From Flavobacteriales bacterium (GTDB lineage: Bacteria > Bacteroidota > Bacteroidia > Flavobacteriales_F > PHOS-HE28), in the NCBI GenBank assembly GCA_016699575.1, contig CP064979.1:3720001-3784000 (forward strand): a DNA stretch of 64,000 nucleotides. The letters are read 5' to 3'. Within the stretch, counting starts at the first letter, position 1; each line of letters opens with the position of its first letter. The position numbers and the translations under genes were made by a program. The notes below the pieces were generated by a model. The model was not told where the DNA came from, did not search any database, and saw nothing but the letters and a program-made list of their open reading frames with translations. Below, in pieces: positions 33,519 through 41,875 of this stretch.

Positions 33519-34676
33519 ATGCGGAACGAACAAGCAGGGATCCATGGTTTGGTGATCGGATACGCGTTCATAATCGCGGCATCGGTCCAAGCCCAGAGCA
33601 ATGCCATCTTCCAGGGCGGCATCGGCGACGGGCATACGGCCTCCGGCTCCGCACAAGCGATCACCACATCCGGGATCTTTTCAGGTGGTATGGCGGACGG
33701 CTACGCACGTTCCGGGTTCGCGCCGCTGATCTCTTCACCGGGCATCTGGTCCGGTGGTGTGGCCGATGGATATGCGGGTGCGGGCCATGTGCAGCCTGCG
33801 AACAGCTCTGGCATCTTCTCGGGTGGAGCAGCGGACGGATATGCGCGCGGCGCATCCATCCTGGCGATCAATACGGCGGGTATCTTCAATGGTGGTGCAG
33901 GAGATGGCCACGCGCGTAGCGACGGCACCAACGTGAAGGTGAGGATCCAAGGGGTCGCCTTGTTGGAAGGGCCGTGGGATCCCGGCACCACCCTGATGAA
34001 CGACGCGCTTCGCGCAGCCGGACTGGTACCGCTGGATGAGCCTTACACCGCCCTCGGCTATCCTGCGATGGGACCCGGCGAATCCACCTCGGCCACTACG
34101 CTCTCGATCACCGGTGGTGGAGCCATCGTGGACTGGGTGCGCATCGAACTCAGACAAGCACTGGCCCCTGAGGTATTGGTCGCAGTGCGTCACGCATTGG
34201 TTGACCGAACGGGCCTCATCCTTGACGCATCGACCACCAGCCCGGAGATCCAGCTGGATGCTCCACCGGGCAACTACCACGTTGTTGTGCGGCACCGCAA
34301 TCATCTCGGTGTGATGAGCGCATCTCCTGTTCAACTTTCCGCCACGGCAACGTTGATCGACTTCAGCAAACCACCAACCGCGACGTTCGGGACAGGCGCC
34401 CAAAAGCTCATCGGAGCAGTCACCGTCATGTGGGCCGGCGATGTCAACGGTGATCATCAGCTCAAGTACACCGGCAGTGGCAACGATCGGGATCCCGTAT
34501 TGGTCGCAGTGGGCGGCACTGTCCCCACGAACACGCTGACCGGTCAGTACCGGGCGGAGGATGTGAACCTCGATGGTGTTGTGAAGTACACCGGCACCGG
34601 CAACGATCGCGATCCCATCCTGGTGAACATCGGCGGCACGCTACCCACGAACGTGCGCACGGAACAAGTGCCGTAG
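33519..34676 (+). CDS. Secreted repeat protein with SGIFSGG repeats and dockerin-like C-terminus
   Basis: 385 residues with a signal peptide (ending SVQAQ). Five near-identical repeats of about 24 residues follow, built on SGIFSGGMADGYARS (about 45-140). A beta domain (about 145-300) precedes two Ca-binding-like motifs: AGDVNGDHQLKYTGSGNDRD and EDVNLDGVVKYTGTGNDRD, each with DVNxDG spacing as in dockerin loops. The closing GGTVPTN/GGTLPTN pattern is common in Bacteroidota secreted proteins. No enzyme domain is seen. The nearest upstream gene is the FGE-like protein (22 bases away), so they may be cotranscribed. It is convergent with the DUF4159 gene, whose stop is one base away. Confidence 0.78.
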   Translation: MRNEQAGIHGLVIGYAFIIAASVQAQSNAIFQGGIGDGHTASGSAQAITTSGIFSGGMADGYARSGFAPLISSPGIWSGGVADGYAGAGHVQPANSSGIFSGGAADGYARGASILAINTAGIFNGGAGDGHARSDGTNVKVRIQGVALLEGPWDPGTTLMNDALRAAGLVPLDEPYTALGYPAMGPGESTSATTLSITGGGAIVDWVRIELRQALAPEVLVAVRHALVDRTGLILDASTTSPEIQLDAPPGNYHVVVRHRNHLGVMSASPVQLSATATLIDFSKPPTATFGTGAQKLIGAVTVMWAGDVNGDHQLKYTGSGNDRDPVLVAVGGTVPTNTLTGQYRAEDVNLDGVVKYTGTGNDRDPILVNIGGTLPTNVRTEQVP

Positions 34677-34677
34677 C

Positions 34678-35340
34678 TTACTGCTCATCGGCCCCGCTGA
34701 ACGCGAACTGCACCAGGTTGCAGCCCATCTGCAGAGCGCGCGTGCGGTTGGCCTCGCTGTCGCCGTGCACGTCCGGGTCTTCCCAACCGTCGCCGAGGTC
34801 GCACTCGAAGTCGTAGAACAGCACCAATCGTCCTTCCCAGAACAGGCCGTATCCGCGCGGCGGGGCGCCATCGTGCTCATGCACTTTGGGAAGGCCCCGC
34901 TCGAAGTCGAACAACTGGTGGTAAACGGGATGTGAGAACGGCAGCTCCATCAGTTCCAATTCCGGGAACACCCGCTTCAACATGGGCCGAATGAACTTGT
35001 CCAAGCCGTAGTTGTCGCTGATGTGCAAGAACCCGCCGCCGATGAGGTAGTTGCGGAGGTTGTCAGCCTCCTGTTGGCTGAAGACCACGTTGCCGTGACC
35101 CGTCATGTGGATGAACGGATAGGAGAACAGGTCCGGGCTGCCCACCTCCACCGTGGCCACCTCAGTGCCGATGCTCATGCCGCCTTTCGTGTTGCAGAAC
35201 TTCACCAGGTTGGGTACCGCTGTAGGGTTGCCGTACCAGTCGCCGCCACCGTTGTATTTGAGCACGGCCAGCCGGTACGTGGCCTGGCCGAGTGCGATGG
35301 AACTGAGGAAAATAAGGAGGAAGGACAGCGGAATTCGCAT
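34678..35340 (-). CDS. DUF4159 domain-containing secreted protein
   Basis: 220 residues from ATG 35340, with signal peptide MRIPLSFLLIFLSSIALGQ. The mature part is a DUF4159 domain: RLAVLKYNGGGDWYGNPTA at the front, FSYPFIHMTGHGNVVFSQQE in the middle, LRNYLIGGGFLHISDNYG and a C-terminal SHPVYHQLFDFERGLPKVHEH segment. The family has a class I glutamine-amidotransferase-like fold and is widespread in Bacteroidota near MoxR/AAA and BatA-type genes; none of those is adjacent here. Function unknown. The start is set by the signal peptide; a -7-like CACCTTTGC lies at 35359-35367. Confidence 0.9.
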   Translation of the reverse strand: MRIPLSFLLIFLSSIALGQATYRLAVLKYNGGGDWYGNPTAVPNLVKFCNTKGGMSIGTEVATVEVGSPDLFSYPFIHMTGHGNVVFSQQEADNLRNYLIGGGFLHISDNYGLDKFIRPMLKRVFPELELMELPFSHPVYHQLFDFERGLPKVHEHDGAPPRGYGLFWEGRLVLFYDFECDLGDGWEDPDVHGDSEANRTRALQMGCNLVQFAFSGADEQ

Positions 35341-35358
35341 GGACGATCGCAGGTGCGG

Positions 35359-35367
35359 GCAAAGGTG
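35359..35367 (-). promoter_or_regulatory. -7-like element for the DUF4159 gene
   Basis: CACCTTTGC on the minus strand, an 8/9 match to TAnnTTTGC, 18 bases before ATG 35340. Confidence 0.5.
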
Positions 35368-35414
35368 GACATGATCCGCGAAGAACCGGCCGAAGTAAGG
35401 AACGTTCACGAATG

Positions 35415-35445
35415 CGCAGGCCCCGCACATGGTGCGGGGCCTGCG
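35415..35445. terminator. Perfect 14-bp hairpin after the T9SS protein gene
   Basis: Arms 35415-35428 and 35432-35445 pair fully around ATG. It lies 16 bases past the stop of the minus-strand gene at 35462. Only a weak T stretch (TGTTT) is present, and on the plus side, so it may block readthrough in both directions. Confidence 0.55.
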
Positions 35446-35461
35446 TGTTTATCGCACCCGG

Positions 35462-37279
35462 TCACCGATGGGTTACCTGCAAGCGCACGGTGCGTGGTCC
35501 ATCGTGGGTGAGCAAGGTGCAGGCATACAGGCCATCGGACAGCTGTGCCGTGGACAGTTCCACCGTGTGCATTCCGGGGCCTCGCTTCCCAACGCCCTGG
35601 CGGGCAACCTCGCGGCCGGCAGCGTCGTGCATGATCAATTGCACGTCCGACGCATCCTGCATTGAGAAGGTGAAACGGGCTGCATGGTCGGCGGGCGATG
35701 GGAAGACCGTTAACCCCGTTGCAGTGCCCTGGGCTTCGGGCGCCCCGAGGAACGGGTTCAAGTTCATGCGCACCATGGGCGTGGCGGTAACGTAGAACCA
35801 GGTCGTGGTTGGCGAGTCATAGAGCAAGGAGGTCTGGGGCAGGCTGGTACCGCTAAGGCCGGTCCACAAGTTGTCCTGGCCGCCATAATGGCCCACCGTC
35901 ACCAAATAGTCACCGGCGAACAGGTCAACAGGTGGATCGAAGACAAGGCTCTTGAAAGTATTGCCGCCTGGGGCGTTGAGGTCAGCAGCGACCACCTCGT
36001 CTTCATCGGTCATGGCTAGCAGGTCGCGGTTCGCATCGTAAACGGCTCCATAGATCGGCAGGCCGACCGGGGTATCATCATCCACGGCCACGTCCACGGC
36101 GTAAAGCACATCGCCATCGTTCACCATGTTGAACCAGTTGCCCAGTTCATAGGCTTCGCCCGCGTTGTCGTCGCGCCCTGTCAGTGCATTGCGATCGCGT
36201 GCGAAGGTGAACGGGCTCACAGCGAAGGTGAGGGTATCGCTGTTATCGGCGGGCACCAGGTCGGTGCTATCGGCGGTGAGCCCGAAGGCCACGGTATAGT
36301 CCTCGGCCAAGGTGCCCGGTGTCCAAGCGGCTGCGTAGAGGCTGTCGCGATCCCCGCTGGCCAAGGTGATGCCGGTGCTGGAAGTGCTGTAGACAGGGTT
36401 GCCGTTACCATCCGTCACGGTGACGGTCATGGTGGTATTGGTCTGGTCCTGGGCACCTTCATTGGATACATGGCCTTTGAAGGTCAGCGGGCGCACTTGC
36501 GTTGAAGGGTAAATGGAGAACTGCAGATCGCCGAAATCGGGTGCCGTATCGAAGAACCATTCGTCGTACATCGTTTCGTTGAACCGTAGATCGTGCTGCG
36601 GGGCATCCACGATGGCGATGTCATCGATCATCCAGAAGTAGACCCTGGCGTTCCAACCGATCTTGATGTACACCGTGGGCTGGTTACCGGCAACCGCACT
36701 GATGTTGAGGCTCACCGGCATGTTGTTCGGGCTGGCCGAGTTGGCCACCACGGTGCCTTTCACGTTCCATGTGGTCCAGCTTACGCTATCGTTGCTCACC
36801 ATCACGTCCAAGGTGGGTGCGTTGTTGTAGCGGAAGTACTGCGTGAACTCGAGTTTCACATCAGGGTGGCCAGTGAGGTCGACGGCACCCGTTGTGAAGT
36901 AGGTATCGAGGTACTGGTAGGTGGTACCGGATGGCTGCCCGAAGTTCACGTTGTTGGCCGAATCGGCATCGCAAAGGAGGAAGCCGTTCGCGGAGGTGGC
37001 GCTGACGATACTGTCGCCGGCCCCGGCGAAAAAGCCCGCACTGCCATGAAAGGAGTGGCGCCATGGGCATAAGCCACTGGCGTCCTGCAGGGTCCATCCG
37101 GCAGGTAACCCACTGGCGAAATCCTCTTGCCAGATCACGGCTCGATCGCCGCTATGGGATAGCGCTGCGGAGCGGGCTTTCCGCTGCTGCGGCGTGTCGG
37201 GCACAGGTTGAAGTGTTTGCGCGGCCAAGGTCAACGCAAACAACACGGAGCTGGTGGAAAGGAGCGTACGGTGGTTCAT
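35462..37279 (-). CDS. Secreted protein with lectin-like (choice-of-anchor J-type) domain and T9SS sorting domain
   Basis: 605 residues from ATG 37279, chosen because signal peptide STSSVLFALTLAAQ begins there; the frame is open 66 codons further. WQEDFASGLPAGWTLQDASG and YFWMIDDIAIVDAPQHDL bracket a carbohydrate-binding or MAM-like domain of the choice-of-anchor J type (about 50-240). A beta region with SNEGAQDQTNTTMTVTVTDG follows, and another with QDNLWTGLSG. The last about 80 residues are a classic T9SS type A domain: LTVFPSPADHAARFTF, MHDAAGREVARQ and LSDGLYACTLLT. Probably exported and attached to the surface; ligand unknown. Confidence 0.9.
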   Translation of the reverse strand: MNHRTLLSTSSVLFALTLAAQTLQPVPDTPQQRKARSAALSHSGDRAVIWQEDFASGLPAGWTLQDASGLCPWRHSFHGSAGFFAGAGDSIVSATSANGFLLCDADSANNVNFGQPSGTTYQYLDTYFTTGAVDLTGHPDVKLEFTQYFRYNNAPTLDVMVSNDSVSWTTWNVKGTVVANSASPNNMPVSLNISAVAGNQPTVYIKIGWNARVYFWMIDDIAIVDAPQHDLRFNETMYDEWFFDTAPDFGDLQFSIYPSTQVRPLTFKGHVSNEGAQDQTNTTMTVTVTDGNGNPVYSTSSTGITLASGDRDSLYAAAWTPGTLAEDYTVAFGLTADSTDLVPADNSDTLTFAVSPFTFARDRNALTGRDDNAGEAYELGNWFNMVNDGDVLYAVDVAVDDDTPVGLPIYGAVYDANRDLLAMTDEDEVVAADLNAPGGNTFKSLVFDPPVDLFAGDYLVTVGHYGGQDNLWTGLSGTSLPQTSLLYDSPTTTWFYVTATPMVRMNLNPFLGAPEAQGTATGLTVFPSPADHAARFTFSMQDASDVQLIMHDAAGREVARQGVGKRGPGMHTVELSTAQLSDGLYACTLLTHDGPRTVRLQVTHR

Positions 37280-37376
37280 GGGCGTGTGATCGAACGGCCA
37301 ATGTACAAGCCTGCCGCTCACCATTCGTACCCGACGCATGCCTGTGAGATGAACGGTGATCGGGCCCACGGCCACA

Positions 37377-38078
37377 TCACATCGCTTGCCGCATGTTGAA
37401 GGTGGCGCAGGCCACGATGGCGGCGGTTTCGGTCCTGAATCGTGCGTTGCCCAAACCCGTGGCGACGAACCCTGCAATGCGCAAAGTGTCTGCTTCCTGG
37501 GGCGTGAAATCGCCTTCGGGCCCTATCAGCATGATCACGTCCGCCTTGCTCCGGAAGGCGTTCACAAGCGGTTCGCGCTCGGCTTCGCACCATCCGAAAA
37601 ACCGCTGTGCGGGAAGTGGTGCTTTCAACAGCTGATCGATCGTCGTGGGCCCATCCAACATGGGCAGCCAGGCGCGCTGGCTCTGTTTCATGGCGCTCAC
37701 CAGCACTTTCAGCGACCGGTCGTGGCGCAGGTGCGTGCGCTCGGTGCGTTCGGTGATGAGCGGCGTGATGCGGTCCACGCCGATCTCCGTGCATTTTTCC
37801 AGCATCCACTCGAACCGGTCGATGTTCTTGGTAGGTGCACAAGCAATGTGGATGCGGCCCAAGCGTTCCGGTGCGTGTTCCGTGATAGCGGAGCAAAGGG
37901 CTGTGCAGGCCTTCTTGTCCACTTGTTCCATCGTCGCAACGGCCGCAGCGCCCCGACCGTTGAGCAGCAGCACGGTGGTGCCGGGCTTCAGGCGCAGGAC
38001 GTTCACGGCGTGGTGCGCTTCCTCCTCCGGCAGCACAACGGTCCCGGCGTTCAGGTCGGGTACGTGGAACGAATGCAT
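37377..38078 (-). CDS. rsmE: 16S rRNA (uracil(1498)-N(3))-methyltransferase
   Basis: 233 residues, normal for RsmE. SPOUT-class methyltransferase that uses SAM to methylate U1498 of 16S rRNA in the 30S subunit. An N-terminal PUA-like part (EEAHHAVNVLRLKPGTTVLLLNG) is followed by ACAPTKNIDRFEWMLEKCTEIGV and the SAM-knot motifs LIGPEGDFTPQEAD and GNARFRTETA, which are diagnostic. It lies four bases downstream of the serine hydrolase gene on the same strand, so they are probably cotranscribed. Confidence 0.95.
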   Translation of the reverse strand: MHSFHVPDLNAGTVVLPEEEAHHAVNVLRLKPGTTVLLLNGRGAAAVATMEQVDKKACTALCSAITEHAPERLGRIHIACAPTKNIDRFEWMLEKCTEIGVDRITPLITERTERTHLRHDRSLKVLVSAMKQSQRAWLPMLDGPTTIDQLLKAPLPAQRFFGWCEAEREPLVNAFRSKADVIMLIGPEGDFTPQEADTLRIAGFVATGLGNARFRTETAAIVACATFNMRQAM

Positions 38079-38082
38079 CGGC

Positions 38083-39585
38083 TTACTGCTTGGGGAAGTC
38101 GAGCTTGTGGAAGTGGAAATCGGGGCTGTGCAGCTCGACCTTGAAACCCGTCACGCGGTGGTTGCCATCGAAGCTGAACGTGATGTAGCCGGGTTCAAGG
38201 AAAGGATCGGCATGGTTCCACTGGAACGTGTCGTAGTGCCAATGCTCAAGGTTGCCCGTGAACAGTTCGGGCGCTGGTCCGAAGGACAGCACCAGCTTGC
38301 CGTTCTTCTCGCCGATGGTGGCATCACCGTAGATCTTGTCCGTGTAGGTTCCTGCGAAGGAAGCCTGCGGCAGGGACGGTTTGGTCTTCAGCACGTGCGC
38401 ATCGGTGCGCTCCTTGCGGCGTTTGGCTTCACGTTCAGCCCGCTTGGCGAGCCGCGGCAGCATTTCGGCCACGGGGTCGGCCTTGCCATCGCCCAAGTAG
38501 AGGTCCAGGATCTCGTTCGTCACCGCGAAAACACTGTAGCTCTCACCGTTCCCCAGTGCGATCACCGCGAGGTCCTTTTCGGGCACCACCGCGTGGTTGA
38601 GGATGAACCCCGGCATGCCACCGCTGTGCGTGATCACGGTTTCGCCGTTGTTCTCCTCCACGAACCATCCTAGCGCAGCGCCATCGCGTCGACCGCCCAT
38701 GGGCAAGTGGATGCTCGTGAGCGCGTTGAACGTCTCCGCGCTGATGAAGGGCTTGCCGTTGTGCTGGCCTTCGCTCATCCACATGGCGTCCCACTTGGCC
38801 AGGTCCGTAACGGTGCTGAGCACGCCGCACGCACCATCGGCGCCACGCAAGGCCTGGTAGGGCATGCTCTTCTGCGGTGCAGCAGGGTCCTGGCCTTTGC
38901 GCACATGCGGCATCGCCACATCCGTCATTCCGGCCAGATCGGCTGTTTCCACCCGGCTGCGGTCCATGCCCAACGGCTTGAAGATGCGGGTGGTGATGAA
39001 CTGGTCCCACGTCATCCCGCTCACGCGTTCGATCAGCTGCGCCGCAGCGATGAACATCAGATTGCTGTACCCGAACTCGTCGCGGAAGGGCAGGGAGAAC
39101 GGTTCTTGCGCATGCCGTGCAAGGATCTCCTTTTGCGTGTAATTGGTGCCGTACCAGAGCAGGTCTCCGTCGAAGGTGATCCATCCACTGCGGTGGCAGA
39201 GCAGGTCCTTCACCATGAATTTCTCCGTCACTGCCGGGTCCGGTGTCGCGAACTCAGGTAGGTGCTTCCGCACGGGGTCGTCCCACTTCACTTTGCCCTC
39301 ATCCACAAGCAAGCCCACCGCGCAGGCGGTGAAGGCCTTGCTGATGCTGGCGCAGTAGAAGATGCTGTTCGGCGTCACCGGCTCGGGTTCGGCCAGGTCC
39401 AGCTTGCCGTAACCCTTGCTCCAGATCAGCTTTCCGTCCTTTACTATGCCGACGGAAAGCCCGGGCTGGTCGAGGGCCTTGACCGCGTTGGCGATATAGG
39501 CATCAAGACTGTCCAAGTTGGGCTGGGCAAGGGCGGGGGCGAGGGCCGCCAGAAAGGCACCGGTGAACAAGTATCGTGTGGTCAT
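38083..39585 (-). CDS. Serine hydrolase, beta-lactamase class C/esterase family, with C-terminal DUF3471-like domain
   Basis: 500 residues with a signal peptide (1-20, ending ALAQ). The penicillin-binding fold motifs are visible: S-x-x-K in ASISKAF (near 79), Y-x-N as GYSNLMF (near 172) and HSGG in THSGGMPGF (near 320), replacing KTG. This set is typical of PF00144 esterases and D-peptidases rather than true AmpC. A C-terminal beta domain (about 400-500) starts FAGTYTDKIYGDATIGEKNGKL (in parts), as in DUF3471. It is a periplasmic or secreted hydrolase of unknown substrate. A -7-like CACCTTCGC lies at 39590-39598, directly before the ATG. Upstream partner of rsmE in a two-gene unit. Confidence 0.9.
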   Translation of the reverse strand: MTTRYLFTGAFLAALAPALAQPNLDSLDAYIANAVKALDQPGLSVGIVKDGKLIWSKGYGKLDLAEPEPVTPNSIFYCASISKAFTACAVGLLVDEGKVKWDDPVRKHLPEFATPDPAVTEKFMVKDLLCHRSGWITFDGDLLWYGTNYTQKEILARHAQEPFSLPFRDEFGYSNLMFIAAAQLIERVSGMTWDQFITTRIFKPLGMDRSRVETADLAGMTDVAMPHVRKGQDPAAPQKSMPYQALRGADGACGVLSTVTDLAKWDAMWMSEGQHNGKPFISAETFNALTSIHLPMGGRRDGAALGWFVEENNGETVITHSGGMPGFILNHAVVPEKDLAVIALGNGESYSVFAVTNEILDLYLGDGKADPVAEMLPRLAKRAEREAKRRKERTDAHVLKTKPSLPQASFAGTYTDKIYGDATIGEKNGKLVLSFGPAPELFTGNLEHWHYDTFQWNHADPFLEPGYITFSFDGNHRVTGFKVELHSPDFHFHKLDFPKQ

Positions 39586-39589
39586 GGTG

Positions 39590-39598
39590 GCGAAGGTG
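39590..39598 (-). promoter_or_regulatory. -7-like element abutting the serine hydrolase start
   Basis: CACCTTCGC on the minus strand ends four bases before ATG 39585, implying a leaderless transcript. Confidence 0.5.
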
Positions 39599-39674
39599 TG
39601 CAGAACGTTGCATACATCGTGCGGTGCACGGCAGGCATGATGCGGGCGAGGATGGTACCAATGGTTGCCCCGCC

Positions 39675-39683
39675 TACTTTCGA
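39675..39683 (+). promoter_or_regulatory. -7-like element for the lysine-periodic lipoprotein gene
   Basis: TACTTTCGA matches the -7 consensus closely, 16 bases before ATG 39700. Confidence 0.5.
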
Positions 39684-39699
39684 CGCAAACCCCTGAGCC

Positions 39700-40728
39700 A
39701 TGCAGTCGCTTCGTACGATCTGGTCCTCACTTTCCCTGTTCGCCGTTATGGTTGCTTGCTCCCAAGGATCATCACCGGTCGTTTGGAACATCAAGGCGGT
39801 GATGCCCACGGGCACCACGCTCGATGTGAAGGCCTTTGACAAGTCGGGCAAGCAGTACGACGTGAAAGCCCTGGAGAACGGCGACACGCACGTAATGGAC
39901 GTGAAGGCCATGGACGGTACTGCACAGTTCCCCGTCAAGGTGATCGCGAGCGATGATGCCATGATGCCGGTGAAGGCGATCGCTGCCGACGGGTCCCTTC
40001 TTGATATCAAGGCACTGGATGCCGACGGCAACAAGCTGGATGTGAAGGGTGTGGCCACGGCCGGCCATCTGGTGCATATCAAGGCCATTGGTCCCGACCG
40101 GGCGCTCTATGGTATCAAGGCCATAAGCACCGGAGGTCAGATGCGCGACATCAAAGGCGTGAGCCTCGGTGCTGACGCGGAAGCGATGATGGTGAACGGC
40201 GTAAAGGTGCGGGCGCACGTGAAGGCCGTGGTGCACGGCACCGACCACGACAACGATCCCATTTGGAACGTGAAGTGCGTTCAGCCCGATGGGCATGTCC
40301 TCGGCATCAAAGCCGTTGACAAGTCGGGAACGCTGCACGACGTGAAGGCCTACCCGGCCAATGGCGATGTCACCATCCTCGACATCAAGGCGCTGATCAA
40401 TGGACAGGAAGTGGCCGTGAAAGTGCTCGTGAGCGACGACAAGCTCTCGCCCGTGAAGGCGGTGGCCAAGGACGGAACCATCTACGATATCAAGGCCATT
40501 ACGGCGGACGGAAGCAAGCTGGATGTGAAGGCCGTGCGCCGCCTGGGCAACATCTACGACATCAAGGCGATGGCCGCTGACGGCAAGGAGATGGGCGTGA
40601 AGGCGATCTCACCTCATGGGCTCTTCTACGACATGAAGGGCATCAAGCTGCTTGCCGACGACCAGGAGATGACAATAGCCGGCGTGGCGGTGCGGGCGCA
40701 CGTGAAAGCCCTGCCGCAAGTGGAATAG
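39700..40728 (+). CDS. Lipoprotein with two tandem halves of periodic (D/V)-(I/V)-K-(A/G) repeats
   Basis: 342 residues. A lipoprotein signal peptide ends at LFAVMVACS (lipobox Cys about residue 20). The mature protein consists of two homologous halves (about 28-185 and 186-342). Each starts with WN(I/V)K, continues with a [DV]-[IV]-K-[AG] tetrad every 14-18 residues (about ten per half, e.g. LDVKAFDKSGKQYDVKAL) and ends in VKVRAHVKA or VAVRAHVKA. One lysine per turn suggests a beta-solenoid or prism with a stripe of positive charge. I recall this pattern from uncharacterised Bacteroidota proteins (possibly DUF7486) but assign no function. The gene stands alone, convergent with the MacA-like gene (eight bases between stops). 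Confidence 0.8.
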   Translation: MQSLRTIWSSLSLFAVMVACSQGSSPVVWNIKAVMPTGTTLDVKAFDKSGKQYDVKALENGDTHVMDVKAMDGTAQFPVKVIASDDAMMPVKAIAADGSLLDIKALDADGNKLDVKGVATAGHLVHIKAIGPDRALYGIKAISTGGQMRDIKGVSLGADAEAMMVNGVKVRAHVKAVVHGTDHDNDPIWNVKCVQPDGHVLGIKAVDKSGTLHDVKAYPANGDVTILDIKALINGQEVAVKVLVSDDKLSPVKAVAKDGTIYDIKAITADGSKLDVKAVRRLGNIYDIKAMAADGKEMGVKAISPHGLFYDMKGIKLLADDQEMTIAGVAVRAHVKALPQVE

Positions 40729-40736
40729 GCAACGCT

Positions 40737-41870
40737 CTATCCGCCGCTTCCCATGGAGATCTCCACTGTGGCTTCCTCTTTCTTGGCACCTTTCAGTTCG
40801 GTGGAGCCGTCGATCCCCTCCAGCACCTCCAGATTGATGCCATCGCTTAGACCTGTCTTGATGTAGGTCTTCTTCCAGGCTTCGTCGCCTTCACCGCCGG
40901 GGTTCTTCACGAAAACGAAGGCGCTGTCGCCCTTGGTATTGAACGATACGATGCTCTCCGGCACGGTGAGCACGCTGTCGCGCTGGTCCAGTACGATGTC
41001 GGCATTGGCGCTGTACCCGCTGCGCAGGCTTTCACCATCCTTCAGTTTCACGGCCGCACGGATCTCGAACTGGATGGCGCCGTTCTCTTCCACGCCTTTC
41101 GGCGCGATGTACTCCAGTTCAGCATCCCACTTTGCGTTCTCGATGGCGCCCACGGTGAGCACTACCGGCATCTGCAACTTCACCTTGCCCACTTCGCTCT
41201 CGTCCACCTTGCCCTGGAAGATGAGATCGCCCATATCGGCCACTGCGGCGATGGTGGTGCCTTCGTTGAAGTTGTTGCGCTCGATCACGCTGTTGCCCTC
41301 CTTCACCGGCACATCGAGGATCATGCCATCGATGGTGGATCGCACCACGGTGTTGCCCGCGCTCTTGTTGCTGATGCCGTCGCGCACCACTTTCAACGCT
41401 TCCTCGGCCGCTGCCAGCTCCTGCTTGGCATTGCGCAGGGCGATGTCGAAGCCCTGCATTTCCGCTGCGCTGATGACGCCCTTGTCGGCCAGCGGTTTGT
41501 TGCGGTCGAAGTTGAGTTGTGCGTTCTGCACGCCGATGTTGGCTGCATTGACGCGCTGCTCGGCGCTGCTCAACTGCATCATGTCCGGTACGATCTGGAT
41601 CTTGGCCAGCGGGTCGCCCTTCTTGATCTGGTCGCCGGCCTCCACGTACAGCTCCCGGATGATGCCGCTCACCACCGGCTTGATGAGGATCTCCTTGCGC
41701 GGCACGATCTTGCCGTTGGCAACCGTCTTCTTCACCACATTGTTCTTGGTGGCTTTCTCGCTCTTGAACTCGTCCGGTTCGGGGTTGCTCTTGTCGTAGA
41801 GGAACCACATGGTCCAGATGAAGAGCAGGCCTAGGCCGGTGAGCAGGGTGTATTTGAGGAACTTTCTCAT
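40737..41870 (-). CDS. MacA/HlyD family periplasmic adaptor subunit of an ABC exporter
   Basis: 377 residues. An N-terminal membrane anchor (about 5-25, YTLLTGLGLLFIWTMWFLY) precedes a barrel-sandwich lipoyl half-motif (GKIVPRKEILIKPVVSGIIRE), an alpha-helical hairpin (about 95-165), the second lipoyl half (STIDGMILDVPVKEGNSV) and a beta-barrel and membrane-proximal domain ending EATVEISMGSGG. It bridges the inner-membrane transporter to a TolC-like outer-membrane channel, which is not encoded here. It is the last gene of a four-gene unit with two permeases and an ATPase, five bases after the preceding stop. Substrate unknown. Confidence 0.92.
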   Translation of the reverse strand: MRKFLKYTLLTGLGLLFIWTMWFLYDKSNPEPDEFKSEKATKNNVVKKTVANGKIVPRKEILIKPVVSGIIRELYVEAGDQIKKGDPLAKIQIVPDMMQLSSAEQRVNAANIGVQNAQLNFDRNKPLADKGVISAAEMQGFDIALRNAKQELAAAEEALKVVRDGISNKSAGNTVVRSTIDGMILDVPVKEGNSVIERNNFNEGTTIAAVADMGDLIFQGKVDESEVGKVKLQMPVVLTVGAIENAKWDAELEYIAPKGVEENGAIQFEIRAAVKLKDGESLRSGYSANADIVLDQRDSVLTVPESIVSFNTKGDSAFVFVKNPGGEGDEAWKKTYIKTGLSDGINLEVLEGIDGSTELKGAKKEEATVEISMGSGG

Positions 41871-41875
41871 GGTTC

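Noticed and set aside
35415..35445. REP element
   Set aside because: The hairpin is unique by eye in this window and sits at a gene end, so a terminator-like role is simpler.
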